Assembly: GCA_013140605.1 (NCBI GenBank)
Contig: JABFSL010000110.1
Span: 1 to 36,872, forward strand
DNA length: 36,872 nucleotides
From: Anaerolineales bacterium
GTDB lineage: Bacteria; Chloroflexota; Anaerolineae; Anaerolineales; Villigracilaceae
Direction of reading: 5' to 3'
Shown here: positions 27,022 through 35,121 of the stretch, in pieces
How the letters are laid out: each line of letters opens with the position of its first letter
Numbering within the stretch: position 1 is the stretch's first letter
Made by a program: the position numbers and the translations under genes
Notes under the pieces: generated by a model
Told to the model about the DNA's origin: nothing
The model's input: only the letters and a program-made list of their open reading frames with translations
Databases searched by the model: none

Positions 27022-28599
27022 TTATTTTTTCACCAGATACGGATCGCCCCAAATTGTCCAGTCACAGGACATGTCATTTCCTGAAAGCGTTCTCAACGTG
27101 AGCACCTTACCGCCTGACACATCCAGTTCCAAAGAAATATGGTTATCAGAGGGAAGCATATTTTCGGAACGGTATATTTCACGATCATCAAGGTTGACTA
27201 CAAAAGAAGCTCCATCTCCGCAGGCGGTTTCATTGATTCCAATCTCAGTTATAAATGAAATATATTTTCCATCAAGCGCGTATTTTAATTCTGATGGAGC
27301 ATGAGCAAACAAGCCGTATGGATATTCTCTTTCGTGACTGGTAATAACGTGATTAATTATCAAACCAGACTCAGAAGCGGGAAAGATGCCTTTCCCAAGG
27401 GTCCAAAAGCCAACGGATTCGGATATGGCCGGCATATCTATCAGATAATCATAGGCGGGATTCTTGATGTTAGGAAGAACACATTCTCGCTTGGTAAGTG
27501 TGGCAGAAACTGTATCTTCAAGGAAAGTCAACGTATTGGGGTCTTCCGGGGAACAGGCTGAAAAAATCTCCTGCTTCCATTTCACATCAAGAGATTTTGA
27601 AACGCGGTCATAGGTGAGATCGAATTCTCCAACAGCCCGCCCCAATTCACCTGCTGTGACAACATAAGTATTTCCAACAATTTTAGGTTCTTCCATCCAA
27701 TCATGCGAGTGGCCGCCGATGATGAGGTCAACAGGTTTTCCTGCCGCGTTGAGATCCCTGGCGATTTTGAGATCCTCGTCCAGCCCGCTATGACTCAACA
27801 CAACCAGCACATCTGGATGTTCCGTTTCCATTAACTGATCATAGATATTAATGATCTCTCCTGCCGGGGTTTGAAAACAAATTCCCGTTGTCCAGGCATC
27901 GTTATAAACCAAAACCTCCAGATTCCCGATCGACACCCCGATCACAGCGACTCTAACTTTGGGACCTTGTTCTTCTCCCAATTCATATATCTGGTATGGA
28001 CTTAGGATCCGCTGGTCGGAACAAGTATTATTTATTCCCTCTCTTCTTAAGTTTGCGGAAAGGATATCAATAGGTTCAGCCTCGCTGGCGATCTGATAAA
28101 AGCGGGGCATGCCAAACCAGAATTCATGGTTTCCGAGTGTGATGGCATCAACTCCCAAACTTTTGTAGAACTCCAATACTTTGGCGCCTCGTGACGGACG
28201 TGAAAAAGATGATCCTTCATACCAATCGCCAGCATCAAGGAGCAGGACTTGATTCGGATCAACCCCTGCCTCTTCCGTTTTTACAAAAGCCGCCAATCTT
28301 GCAGCTCCCGGTACCCATGTTCCATCAACAACGTGTTCTCCAAGTTCACCGTGAAAATCATTCCAATGCAAAATACGGAACTCAACCACTCCTTCAGAGG
28401 GTAAAGCCTCGCGCGGTTGCGGCGTTCTGACAGGCATCTTTTCCATGAAGGCATCCAATCTCTCATCAATAGGCATGGGAGGTAACATCGTTGCTGTCGA
28501 TGTGGCAGTAGCAGGAACAACTGTCGGCATTGCCGCAGGAGATGCGGCGCACGCAGTCAATAGAAAGAAGAACACGATCAATTTCAATGTTTTTTGCAT
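27022..28599 (-). CDS. Lipoprotein 5'-nucleotidase-type metallophosphatase fused to an NPCBM domain
   Basis: The start is set at the ATG at 28599, which gives a clean lipoprotein signal (MQKTLKLIVFFFLLTAC); an earlier in-frame start adds residues unlike a signal. The metallophosphatase domain has HWNDFHGE, LLDAGDWYEG, GNHEF, VVLSHSG and GGHSHDW, the full calcineurin-like metal-site set of the UshA/5'-nucleotidase group. The usual C-terminal nucleotide-binding domain is missing. In its place about 130 residues match the NPCBM carbohydrate-binding module (GLFAHAPSELKYAL, ITEIGINETACGDG, LELDVSGGKVLTLRTL, DWTIWGDPYLV). It probably acts on phosphorylated substrates at the cell surface, held to glycans. 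Substrate unknown. Confidence 0.88.
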   Translation of the reverse strand: MQKTLKLIVFFFLLTACAASPAAMPTVVPATATSTATMLPPMPIDERLDAFMEKMPVRTPQPREALPSEGVVEFRILHWNDFHGELGEHVVDGTWVPGAARLAAFVKTEEAGVDPNQVLLLDAGDWYEGSSFSRPSRGAKVLEFYKSLGVDAITLGNHEFWFGMPRFYQIASEAEPIDILSANLRREGINNTCSDQRILSPYQIYELGEEQGPKVRVAVIGVSIGNLEVLVYNDAWTTGICFQTPAGEIINIYDQLMETEHPDVLVVLSHSGLDEDLKIARDLNAAGKPVDLIIGGHSHDWMEEPKIVGNTYVVTAGELGRAVGEFDLTYDRVSKSLDVKWKQEIFSACSPEDPNTLTFLEDTVSATLTKRECVLPNIKNPAYDYLIDMPAISESVGFWTLGKGIFPASESGLIINHVITSHEREYPYGLFAHAPSELKYALDGKYISFITEIGINETACGDGASFVVNLDDREIYRSENMLPSDNHISLELDVSGGKVLTLRTLSGNDMSCDWTIWGDPYLVKK

Positions 28600-28693
28600 G
28601 GCTATTCCCATTCCTCCACCAATTTCAATTGCAAAAGGCGACATTACAGACAGCAATACAAGATTTTGACTCCCCGTAAATATTCAATCCGCG

Positions 28694-29278
28694 TTATCCG
28701 AAATCCACTCCGAGCAGGCTGGCAATGACACCGATCTCGCCAACATGTTGGTATGGATGGGTCATGCCGAAATTCATCAGGCATTTCCCTTTTGTCCAAC
28801 CGAGGTAATTATCCAACAACCCGGCGGACCTTGGACTTGCCAACCCTTCATCAAAAAGAATAACGCGCAGATAACCCTCTTCCATCACCGAGTCCAGGCT
28901 GTCATAAGTGAGTTGACCGACGATCTCACGAGTGCGGACTTGCACGGCTTTGGAATATTCCTGCAAAGCCTGTAAATTGATGCGCTGACTCAGGTCATCC
29001 ACTTCGGCGAAGTTCATATCGCCGCCATTATGCCTGATGGGGACATTCATCTTTTCCATCCATGAACCTTCGTCCAGGATTTGGGAACGGTCAACAACAA
29101 AACGATTTAAACCCGCATCTTCGACACGGGTCAGATGCCACAGAATCCAGGCAATTGAGTTGACCCGCGGATGCGGCCGCTGGCGCATTAAATCATCGGG
29201 CACCATTTCCCAAACGCCTCCAAGCCAGAAGTCATAAAGAGCGTTATAGCGCTGAAGAAATAATTCATTGATATTCAT
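28694..29278 (-). CDS. DinB-like (YfiT/DinB fold) putative metal-dependent protein
   Basis: The 194-aa protein has a helical DinB-type layout with possible metal ligands in WILWHLTRVEDAG and in HPYQHVGEIG near the C-terminus. LNRFVVD and MNFGMTHPYQHVGEI are typical of the DinB_2/DUF664 group, some members of which act as thiol-dependent enzymes. Its start at 29278 follows CAGGAGCAGG; a TTG ten codons earlier is rejected because it has no better site. No partner gene identifies a substrate. The neighbours are unidentified membrane proteins, and it is unclear whether they share a transcript. Confidence 0.85.
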   Translation of the reverse strand: MNINELFLQRYNALYDFWLGGVWEMVPDDLMRQRPHPRVNSIAWILWHLTRVEDAGLNRFVVDRSQILDEGSWMEKMNVPIRHNGGDMNFAEVDDLSQRINLQALQEYSKAVQVRTREIVGQLTYDSLDSVMEEGYLRVILFDEGLASPRSAGLLDNYLGWTKGKCLMNFGMTHPYQHVGEIGVIASLLGVDFG

Positions 29279-29422
29279 GTTCCTGCTCCTGAATAATTCC
29301 AACCTCAACCTCGCGCGTGAGACGATCTGTGTCCCTCCTCCGTCCCATCTCCCTTATTGTCCGAAGAGATCGTACGTTAATTGTTAGGTTTAATATCCAT
29401 TGATCACTAAAATATACAACAG

Positions 29423-30247
29423 TTAGGTATCTAGCGACTCTTCCCACTCGGCTCCCATCACCCAAGCAATAGCTGACAAGCGCCCGCTTAACAACCCCCA
29501 CTCAAAATCATCCCATCCAAGGTTTTTTCTGCCATATTTTCGCTCGATACGTTCAGCTGCTTTCTTAGCTTTTGCGAAGACTGGCTTCTGCTCTTCCGTT
29601 AATGGCTCTTCTCCGGTCTTAATCCTATAAAGCCAATTTTGGTGACGATTCCACCACACCTTATCCCAAAATTCCTTTTCGGCCATGAGGATATCTTTAT
29701 CATTACGACGGAGTATCAGCGGCCATTCTTTGCCAGGATGCTCGTCATCGGGGATCCACTCTACTTTGTCCCCATCCTGGTTATATCCGACCTTATAGCC
29801 ATTTGGTCCAATCTCCCCAGGTTGCACCGGATCAGTCGTTCCGGCACTCGAACGTCTCCTCGGTCCCAATATCTCATCGCTGTATCTTTCAAATTCATCA
29901 GAAGTAATTTTGTTCCGCTTATGTGTCACAATCAAATCAGTAATTTTTGATGCTTGATCGAGTTTTTTATCTCCCCGCAGTTGAACATGCTTAACAATTG
30001 GACGCTTCCCCATTAAGGCTTCCGGCCTGAAATACGCAAAACCAGCAACAATGGCAACAAGCAAAACCATCAGCGCGATCATACTTATGATGAGATAAGT
30101 TCGATCTGATCCTTGACTGAAATTCACTGTAATCCCAAGAATTACTTCTACAACTAGAACTGTAAGCGTGAAGAATCCTAGCGGTGTTTGGACAGTCTCA
30201 ATAATACTAACGCGATTAGATTGATTGTCGTTGACTTTGTTTTCCAT
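29423..30247 (-). CDS. Two-span membrane protein with a charged cytoplasmic C-terminus
   Basis: The start is the ATG at 30247 (274 aa). A longer frame to 30310 lacks a ribosome site, though the one here is also weak. Two hydrophobic segments (one around [17 protein letters not shown], the other around [20 protein letters not shown]) are separated by a short loop. The remaining 180 or so residues are polar and contain a distinctive stretch, [21 protein letters not shown], followed by Trp-rich [16 protein letters not shown] and a helical, Lys/Arg-rich part ending [16 protein letters not shown] recognise no family. The arrangement, two spans plus a soluble domain, recalls small membrane effectors, but nothing confirms that. 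Confidence 0.75.
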   Translation of the reverse strand: MENKVNDNQSNRVSIIETVQTPLGFFTLTVLVVEVILGITVNFSQGSDRTYLIISMIALMVLLVAIVAGFAYFRPEALMGKRPIVKHVQLRGDKKLDQASKITDLIVTHKRNKITSDEFERYSDEILGPRRRSSAGTTDPVQPGEIGPNGYKVGYNQDGDKVEWIPDDEHPGKEWPLILRRNDKDILMAEKEFWDKVWWNRHQNWLYRIKTGEEPLTEEQKPVFAKAKKAAERIERKYGRKNLGWDDFEWGLLSGRLSAIAWVMGAEWEESLDT

Positions 30248-30332
30248 ATGTTTTACCGCCTTCGCAAAAATATCTTGATATACAATGCTGCAATCAAGAA
30301 TCAAAACCATAATTTATGTGCAGAGTGTACCC

Positions 30333-30470
30333 TTATTTCCCATACCTCTTCCCAATCTCTGGCAGGGAATAATCATCGAAGAAGCAATCCACATCGTACA
30401 CTAGTTTCCAGTTCCATTCGGCGGGGCACGAGAATCGTCTACGTTTTGGACAAAGCACTATCTGCTTGAT
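30333..30470 (-). pseudogene. Decayed copy of the 3' end of the epimerase-type threonine dehydrogenase gene
   Basis: Read on the minus strand, the last 28 codons before TAA at 30333 give EWNWKLVYDVDCFFDDY then SLPEIGKRYGK. The intact gene ending at 31175 gives EWDWKPDYDVDRFFDDY then FLPEIRKRYGK, so 22 of 28 residues match. DNA similarity is roughly 80% or a little more by eye over about 115 bp, then indels break it. The copy is in direct orientation to the intact gene and touches the stop codon of the membrane gene at 30458. Confidence 0.85.
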
Positions 30471-30979
30471 CGTCCCGCAAATAAAAGCACAACAAGAATC
30501 GAAATGAAATCAATTACGATTAAAACCCATTCAAGGGGAGTAAGCACAATTGGCATCGACTTTAAGAGTTCAATTCCAACCGCCATCAATTGTGTAAAAA
30601 TAAATATCCCTGTATGAGAAATGACGACAAAACGCCAGGCGCCCAATTTCTTGTTTTTTGACCTTGCCCGCTGAACGTACGTCTCATATCCAAGACCAAT
30701 GGGTACTGTTTCCAAATTCTCACGGATGTAAGTCGCCAGATCTCGTATGCGAAAATCATTCTGCGCCCAAGCTATGGAAAGGAAGGCGGCCAACGGAGGA
30801 TAAATCAAGGCGACTGTATCCGTTGACAATCCAAAGCTTAAGAATATACCCGCCAGCGTCAGGGTGATCGATATGATTTGCTGTCGAAGTTCGATCCTTT
30901 TTAGAATCTCGCCTCGCAAGGAATTGTATTCCAAATCAACGCCATGTAAATCAGTTGTCTTGTTTTGTCTGGATGGCAT
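30458..30979 (-). CDS. Small membrane protein of unknown function (four-span, coiled N-terminus)
   Basis: The 173-aa protein begins with a charged helical stretch (EYNSLRGEILKRIELRQQI) leading into two adjacent hydrophobic segments (ISITLTLAGIFLSFGL; VALIYPPLAAFLSIAWA), a soluble middle (NDFRIRDLATYIRENLE) and two further spans (FVVISHTGIFIFTQLMAVGI; LEWVLIVIDFISILVVLLF). It resembles SLATT-like membrane effectors in layout, but I cannot assign it to that family. The gene lies between the intact epimerase gene and a decayed copy of that gene's 3' end, so it may sit in an inserted cassette. No ribosome site stands out beyond AGGAG about 10 bases before the ATG. Confidence 0.78.
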   Translation of the reverse strand: MPSRQNKTTDLHGVDLEYNSLRGEILKRIELRQQIISITLTLAGIFLSFGLSTDTVALIYPPLAAFLSIAWAQNDFRIRDLATYIRENLETVPIGLGYETYVQRARSKNKKLGAWRFVVISHTGIFIFTQLMAVGIELLKSMPIVLTPLEWVLIVIDFISILVVLLFAGRSSR

Positions 30980-30990
30980 GACATACTCCT

Positions 30991-31111
30991 CTTAGTAACT
31001 CACCTTACACACCCAGCCGTGTCACCCTGAGCGACAGCGAAGGGTCTCTGAGACAATTATAGAGGTTCTTCGCTTGGCTCAGAACGACACTGCGTAAAGT
31101 GAGTTAGTAAG
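30991..31111. repeat. Long palindromic intergenic element (CTTAGTAACTCAC ... GTGAGTTAGTAAG)
   Basis: An 18-bp outer stem with two mismatches (30991-31008 with 31094-31111) encloses a second inverted pair, GTGTC-N3-CTGAG (31019-31031) with CTCAG-N3-GACAC (31078-31090), and an inner CAGCGAAG/CTTCGCT pair. The whole 121-bp block could extrude as one long cruciform. The inner CACCCTGAGCGA wording resembles a dispersed repeat seen in many bacterial genomes. Simple TTCACT repeats follow at about 31138-31172. Confidence 0.75.
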
Positions 31112-31174
31112 TGTCGGGGCGATGAATACTGATAACTGTTCACTGTTCACTATCCACCACCCACTATTCACTAA

Positions 31175-32188
31175 TTACTTCCCATACCTCTTCCGTATCT
31201 CCGGCAGGAAATAATCATCGAAGAAGCGATCTACATCGTAATCGGGTTTCCAGTCCCATTCGGTGCGGGCGAGGGAATCGTCCACATCTTCGGGCCATGA
31301 ATCGACAATGCCCTGTCTGCGTGGATTCGAGTCAAAGGTGATGTTCGCATCGGGGAAAGCCTTCAACGCGCGCTGACGGAATTCCTCGGCGGTGATGGCA
31401 AAAGCCGCGATGTTGTAGACATTATTCGACAGTTTCTCGCGCGGCACATCCATCAGCATCAAGAGGGATTTGATCGCATCGGGCATGGCCATGAAGGAAA
31501 TCTTTGTGTCGGCGCGCACGAAACACGAATATGGCTTGCCCTGTGCCGCAGCGTGGAGCATCTCCGGGCCGTAGTCACTGGTCCCGCCGCTGGGCAATGT
31601 AAAGGCGCTGACCAGCCCGGGGAAGCGGATTGCTCTAAAGTCCAGCATGACCGGCGGGTTTTCATCCAAATGTTTTTGACCAAAATATTTTCCGTAATAC
31701 ATCCCCAGTTTTTCGCAATACAATTTGTTGCATCCGTACATGGTGTGCGGCATGTTCCAATCATCTTCCTTCACTGTACCCGCGTTATTCTTTGCGTCAG
31801 CGCTCGGCATTCCATACGCGGCGATGGAACTCGGAAATAAAAACTTGACAGCCTTGCCGTATTTCTCGGAACGATAAGCCGCCAGCATCAGCAATTGCAT
31901 CGTGCCTTCCACGTTGATGCGATGCGCCTCTTCGGTGGCCACCTCGGCCTTTGAAGAAAGCGAAGCCGCGAGATGAAAAATAATATCGAAATCGTAATCG
32001 TAAAAAGTTTTGATCTTGTAAACCAGATCCCCCTGTATATGTTCCGCCGAAAGCGCCCTGATCGAATCCGGCAGCGGCATAAAATCTGCCGTCACAATTT
32101 TATACCCGCCCCGCTTTGCCAACCCCTGCACCAACGCCTGTCCAATTTCACCACACGCGCCAGTCACAAGCACTTGCTTCTCGCTCAT
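31175..32188 (-). CDS. NAD-dependent epimerase-family protein, probable L-threonine 3-dehydrogenase (SDR type)
   Basis: The 337-aa protein is an extended short-chain dehydrogenase. It has GACGEIGQALV (NAD-binding GxxGxxG, 10-20), HLAASLSS, SSIAAYG and the catalytic pair in YGCNKLYCE (Tyr and Lys three residues apart). The C-terminal half matches the epimerase-type threonine dehydrogenases: FRAIRFPGLVSA, GGTSDYGPEMLHAA, RRQGIVDSWPEDVDDS and EWDWKPDYD, including the (R)Q-x-I-V-D-S-W-P signature. That family oxidises L-threonine to 2-amino-3-ketobutyrate. No kbl-like ligase is adjacent, so the pathway is unconfirmed. AAGGAGCG precedes the ATG. A decayed partial copy of its 3' end lies at 30333-30470. 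Confidence 0.85.
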   Translation of the reverse strand: MSEKQVLVTGACGEIGQALVQGLAKRGGYKIVTADFMPLPDSIRALSAEHIQGDLVYKIKTFYDYDFDIIFHLAASLSSKAEVATEEAHRINVEGTMQLLMLAAYRSEKYGKAVKFLFPSSIAAYGMPSADAKNNAGTVKEDDWNMPHTMYGCNKLYCEKLGMYYGKYFGQKHLDENPPVMLDFRAIRFPGLVSAFTLPSGGTSDYGPEMLHAAAQGKPYSCFVRADTKISFMAMPDAIKSLLMLMDVPREKLSNNVYNIAAFAITAEEFRQRALKAFPDANITFDSNPRRQGIVDSWPEDVDDSLARTEWDWKPDYDVDRFFDDYFLPEIRKRYGK

Positions 32189-32202
32189 GTTCGCTCCTTA
32201 TA

Positions 32203-32211
32203 TGCTAGAAT
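32203..32211 (+). promoter_or_regulatory. Extended -10 promoter for the lipoprotein gene
   Basis: TG-C-TAGAAT (TG at 32203-32204, hexamer 32206-32211) lies 28 bp before the ATG at 32240. No good -35 is at 17 bp, which fits extended -10 promoters. It is in the divergent gap with the epimerase gene. Confidence 0.5.
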
Positions 32212-32239
32212 AAAGTCAAGTAATTTTACGACACAATCC

Positions 32240-33157
32240 ATGAAAACCTGTCATCAAACATATATGATGTTTCTTATGTCGTTGCGAGGAGCTGCTGGTC
32301 GAGTAGAGCGAGTGTTCTTCTCGCTCGTATCGAGACCAAAGCGACGAAGCAATCTCCAACTCCTTAGGAGATTGCCGCGTCGGGCTACCGCCCTCCTCGC
32401 AATGACGATATTACTAACATCCTGCATCGCGCTGGATGTCTCGAATGTCACGCCTGTAGCTTTTTCCGCGACTGAAACTGCGCTTCCCACCCCGACCATA
32501 AACTGGTTCCCCGCTTCGGCCACTCCTACCTTTCAGGTTTTTCCCACCAATACCCCCGTCCCAGACATGCGCCCCGGCCTCGGCACAACCTTCCTCGAAG
32601 ATGATTTCTCCGACACCTCGCTCTGGGACATTGCATCCTCCAACGATGCCAGCGCCATCATGGAAGATAACCATCTCACGCTCGCGGCTCAAAGCGGCGT
32701 GTACATGTTCAGCCTGCGCCACGATCTGATCTTGAGCGACCACTACGCGGAGATCACCGCGCGCCTAAACTTATGCCGCGCTGAAGATACATACGGAGTA
32801 CTGGTACGCGCCAGCGCAACTTATTATTATCGCTTTGAATTGGAGTGCAACGGCACCGTCCACATGGACAGACTGAGCGCCGGGACAAAGTTAACCATGC
32901 AGCAACCCATTCCCAGCGGAGACGTTCCCCCGGGCGCGCCGGGCGAGGTCCGCATTGGGATGTGGGCAGTCGGCTCAGAACTGCGGCTCTTCCTCAATGG
33001 CCGCTATCAATTCAGCATCAGCGATCCCAGTTACCCAAGCGGAACGCTCGGCGTGTTCGTCAACTCGTCCGGGGATACCCCAGTAGTTGTCTCTTTTTCT
33101 GATCTGGAAATTCAATCAGTGGATTACGCCTTGCCGACAAAAACTCCGCTACCCTAA
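32240..33157 (+). CDS. Lipoprotein with LamG/concanavalin-like domain and repeat-derived signal peptide
   Basis: The 305-aa frame begins MKTCHQTYMMFLMS. The lipobox (ILLTSC) sits at about residue 62, preceded by RRLPRRATALLAMT, which forms an n-region and hydrophobic core. Residues 14-57 or so are encoded by a dispersed palindromic repeat (32277-32407) that is open in frame. A Pro/Thr-rich linker follows, then about 175 residues of a jelly-roll-like domain (FLEDDFSDTSLWDI, then HYAEITARLNLC, YGVLVRASATYYYRFEL and GEVRIGMWAVGSELRLFLNG), typical of sugar-binding or 3-keto-glycoside-hydrolase-like secreted domains. The real start may be further in. A promoter-like extended -10 lies upstream of 32240. 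Confidence 0.8.
   Translation: MKTCHQTYMMFLMSLRGAAGRVERVFFSLVSRPKRRSNLQLLRRLPRRATALLAMTILLTSCIALDVSNVTPVAFSATETALPTPTINWFPASATPTFQVFPTNTPVPDMRPGLGTTFLEDDFSDTSLWDIASSNDASAIMEDNHLTLAAQSGVYMFSLRHDLILSDHYAEITARLNLCRAEDTYGVLVRASATYYYRFELECNGTVHMDRLSAGTKLTMQQPIPSGDVPPGAPGEVRIGMWAVGSELRLFLNGRYQFSISDPSYPSGTLGVFVNSSGDTPVVVSFSDLEIQSVDYALPTKTPLP
32277..32407. repeat. Dispersed palindromic repeat (GTCGTTGCGAGGAG ... CCTCCTCGCAATGACG), copy 2, inside a coding gene
   Basis: Its termini match those of the repeat at 8112-8225 (GTCGTTGCGAGG versus GTCGTTACGAGG; CCTCGCAATGACG identical). The inner pair GAAGCAATCTCC/GGAGATTGC also matches. It falls in the first quarter of the lipoprotein gene without a stop codon. 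Confidence 0.85.
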
Positions 33158-33162
33158 TAATC

Positions 33163-33213
33163 GGAGTCCGAAGTCTCCTGACTTCGGTGCAAAATCGGGA
33201 GATTTTGCACTCC
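33163..33213. repeat. Three-way-junction palindrome (GGAGTCCGAAGTC ... GCACTCC)
   Basis: An outer GGAGT/ACTCC stem encloses two perfect hairpins with 4-nt loops: CCGAAGTC-tcct-GACTTCGG and TGCAAAATC-ggga-GATTTTGCA. AATAATC sits directly before it (33156-33162) and again shortly after (33218-33224), possibly a target duplication. The architecture is like the element at 13348-13396, but the sequence differs. Confidence 0.7.
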
Positions 33214-33228
33214 AGACAATAATCAACA

Positions 33229-34218
33229 ATGATCAACTCATCGAACCTCATCCGCCTCCCCTATACTCCCGACCTCACCGAAGGCGGCATTGCCTATGCT
33301 CTGCGAACCTTGTCAAATTCATTTGAACGCAAAGGAAGCAGGCCTTATGACCGCATTCGACGTGTGGTGGCAGAGGCGGCAGTGGAATTAGCCTTTCGAC
33401 GCTACCTTTCCCAGCAGGAAATTCCGTTTGAAGTGATCAGCGCTTCCCCATTCACTGACCCCGATAAATATAATGTCTCCCTGGGCGGGCATCGCTGTGA
33501 CATCAAATCATTTCTCATTTCACATCGCGACCAGATATCACAAATGCGGAATGATCCATCTGTGATATTGAATGCGCCTGCGCTTGTGCCATCCGATCAT
33601 CACAGCATGGATGGATACTCAGACCACGATCTATATCTATTTGCATTTCTTTCAGGCGTGATCGCGGCTTCGCAGAATGATCTTAAAAAAGTGATCGAGA
33701 TGAACAAACCGCATTATCTAGTTCACGTTATGCCTGATGAGTGGCGCAAGCCGTTGAAGTGGAATCCGCTGGGGCCGCTGGTCTTGAAATCTGAATCAGA
33801 TGCGGACATGCTGGTCGAAGTCAGCGGGCAGGATGAGGCGCGGGGGTTTTCGACGCGGGTTGCAAATCTGCCGGCGCAGAAACGTGTCACGCTGGAGAAT
33901 CCATTTTATTCGGTGACGGCTGTCCACATCAAAAATATGCCTTCGGCTCGTTTGGGGATTCTTAGTTCTGTTATTAAAGAAGCGCATGTCATTTCAGCGC
34001 TGGATTGGGGAAATATTTGGGTCTACGGCATGGACATTACGCTGGCAGGGTTTATCTCACGCGGAGAGTTTCGTCAGCGCGCGAAATTCATTGCGCCGAA
34101 TTCGCGCGTGTTCCAATACGATCATACGAAAACAAAAAATCTGGCGGTGGCGGTCTCGAATTTGAATTCGCTACAGGATTTGTTTGCGCGGGTACAGAAG
34201 TGGAGCGCAAGTGCTTAA
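33229..34218 (+). CDS. Unidentified protein with a possible PD-(D/E)XK nuclease fold
   Basis: The 329-aa soluble protein is not one I recognise. Its first 100 residues have the pattern of a restriction-endonuclease-like core: a helix with Glu49 (RRVVAEAAVELAFRRYL), an Asp-rich strand region (SPFTDPDKYNV) and GGHRCDIKSF, in which Asp and Lys fit the D-x-K of the active site. The rest has alternating strands and helices with no clear motif; the last third (LDWGNIWVYGMDI, then FRQRAKF) looks like a separate domain. The start has no Shine-Dalgarno site, so translation may be leaderless or start a little later. It is followed by the cell-wall genes, 105 bp away. A defence or DNA-repair role would be inference only. 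Confidence 0.78.
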   Translation: MINSSNLIRLPYTPDLTEGGIAYALRTLSNSFERKGSRPYDRIRRVVAEAAVELAFRRYLSQQEIPFEVISASPFTDPDKYNVSLGGHRCDIKSFLISHRDQISQMRNDPSVILNAPALVPSDHHSMDGYSDHDLYLFAFLSGVIAASQNDLKKVIEMNKPHYLVHVMPDEWRKPLKWNPLGPLVLKSESDADMLVEVSGQDEARGFSTRVANLPAQKRVTLENPFYSVTAVHIKNMPSARLGILSSVIKEAHVISALDWGNIWVYGMDITLAGFISRGEFRQRAKFIAPNSRVFQYDHTKTKNLAVAVSNLNSLQDLFARVQKWSASA

Positions 34219-34224
34219 GGGAGC

Positions 34225-34240
34225 GCGGACTTAAGTCCGC
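34225..34240. repeat. Perfect 16-bp palindrome after the nuclease-like gene
   Basis: GCGGACTTAAGTCCGC is perfectly self-complementary and lies just 7 bp past the stop at 34218. It has no T-run of its own and no loop, so it is more like a dispersed palindromic repeat than a terminator. Confidence 0.6.
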
Positions 34241-34323
34241 ATTCCGAGGGTGGAAAATTGACCATGAATTTGTATGATTTCCCCCTTGTTTATTCAATTT
34301 TAAGGTAATATTATGAATAGAAC

Positions 34324-35121
34324 ATGGAATCTACAAAAGAACGCCCCATTTCCAAACCTGCTCCAAAAACACGCCTAGTCAATGCGTTCGCAACGACGCT
34401 GGGCGTTGCCGTTTTGCTTGCGACTCTCTTTACCGCATGGACTCCCAACAGTTTATTCGCAAGCAATTTGCAGGATCAACTCAATTTAATTCTCACACCT
34501 CAGGCCGCGCCGAATGCGATTGTCACACCATTGCCGCAGTTGCGCATTGGCATTGTCGCGGGGCATACCGGCAATGATTCGGGCGCGGTTTGTACAGATG
34601 AAAACGGTCAGGTGGATCTGACAGAGGCGGATGTAAACCTTGAGATCGCGAACCTTGTGAAAGAAAGCCTAGTGGCGCAGGGGTTTCAAGTGGACCTGCT
34701 CAACGAGTTTGACACGCGCCTGAACGGTTATCGCGCGGTGGCGCTTGTTTCCATTCACAATGATTCATGCGAATATGTCAACGATCAGGCCACTGGATTC
34801 AAAGTGGCATCCTCATTGGAAACGCGTGATGTGAACCGCGCACAGCGTCTGACCGCCTGTCTCGTGGATCGGTATCAGCGCATCACAGCGTTGACCTTCC
34901 ACGCCAGCAGTATCACCAGGGATATGACGGAATATCACGCCTTTTCTGAAATTGACCCGAACACGATCACAGCCATTATCGAAACTGGTTTCTTGAACCT
35001 CGACCGCGAGATATTAACTCATGAAACCAGCCGTGTGGCGGAAGGCGTCACGCAGGGTATTTTGTGTTTTATTAATAACGAAAACGTACAGCCCACACCG
35101 ATCCCCACATTAGCGCCATGA
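34324..35121 (+). CDS. N-acetylmuramoyl-L-alanine amidase (amidase_3), membrane-anchored
   Basis: The 265-aa protein has a short cytoplasmic N-terminus, one membrane span (about 20-40), then an amidase_3 domain. The zinc site and catalytic residues are visible: His81 (VAGHTGND), Glu101 (LTEADVN), His145 (SIHNDS) and catalytic Glu220 (AIIETGFLN). It would cut the amide bond between N-acetylmuramic acid and the stem peptide. A Pro/Thr-rich tail (QPTPIPTLAP) ends it. Its last base pairs overlap the L,D-transpeptidase start (ATGA), so the two are translated in step. Ribosome-site support is weak. An SD-like AAGG sits about 18 bp before the ATG. Confidence 0.92.
   Translation: MESTKERPISKPAPKTRLVNAFATTLGVAVLLATLFTAWTPNSLFASNLQDQLNLILTPQAAPNAIVTPLPQLRIGIVAGHTGNDSGAVCTDENGQVDLTEADVNLEIANLVKESLVAQGFQVDLLNEFDTRLNGYRAVALVSIHNDSCEYVNDQATGFKVASSLETRDVNRAQRLTACLVDRYQRITALTFHASSITRDMTEYHAFSEIDPNTITAIIETGFLNLDREILTHETSRVAEGVTQGILCFINNENVQPTPIPTLAP

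Noticed and set aside
31973-32239. N-terminal extension of the lipoprotein gene to 31973
   Set aside because: It would run antisense into the start of the epimerase gene and place about 90 residues before any signal sequence. The ATG at 32240 after an extended -10 promoter is a better start.
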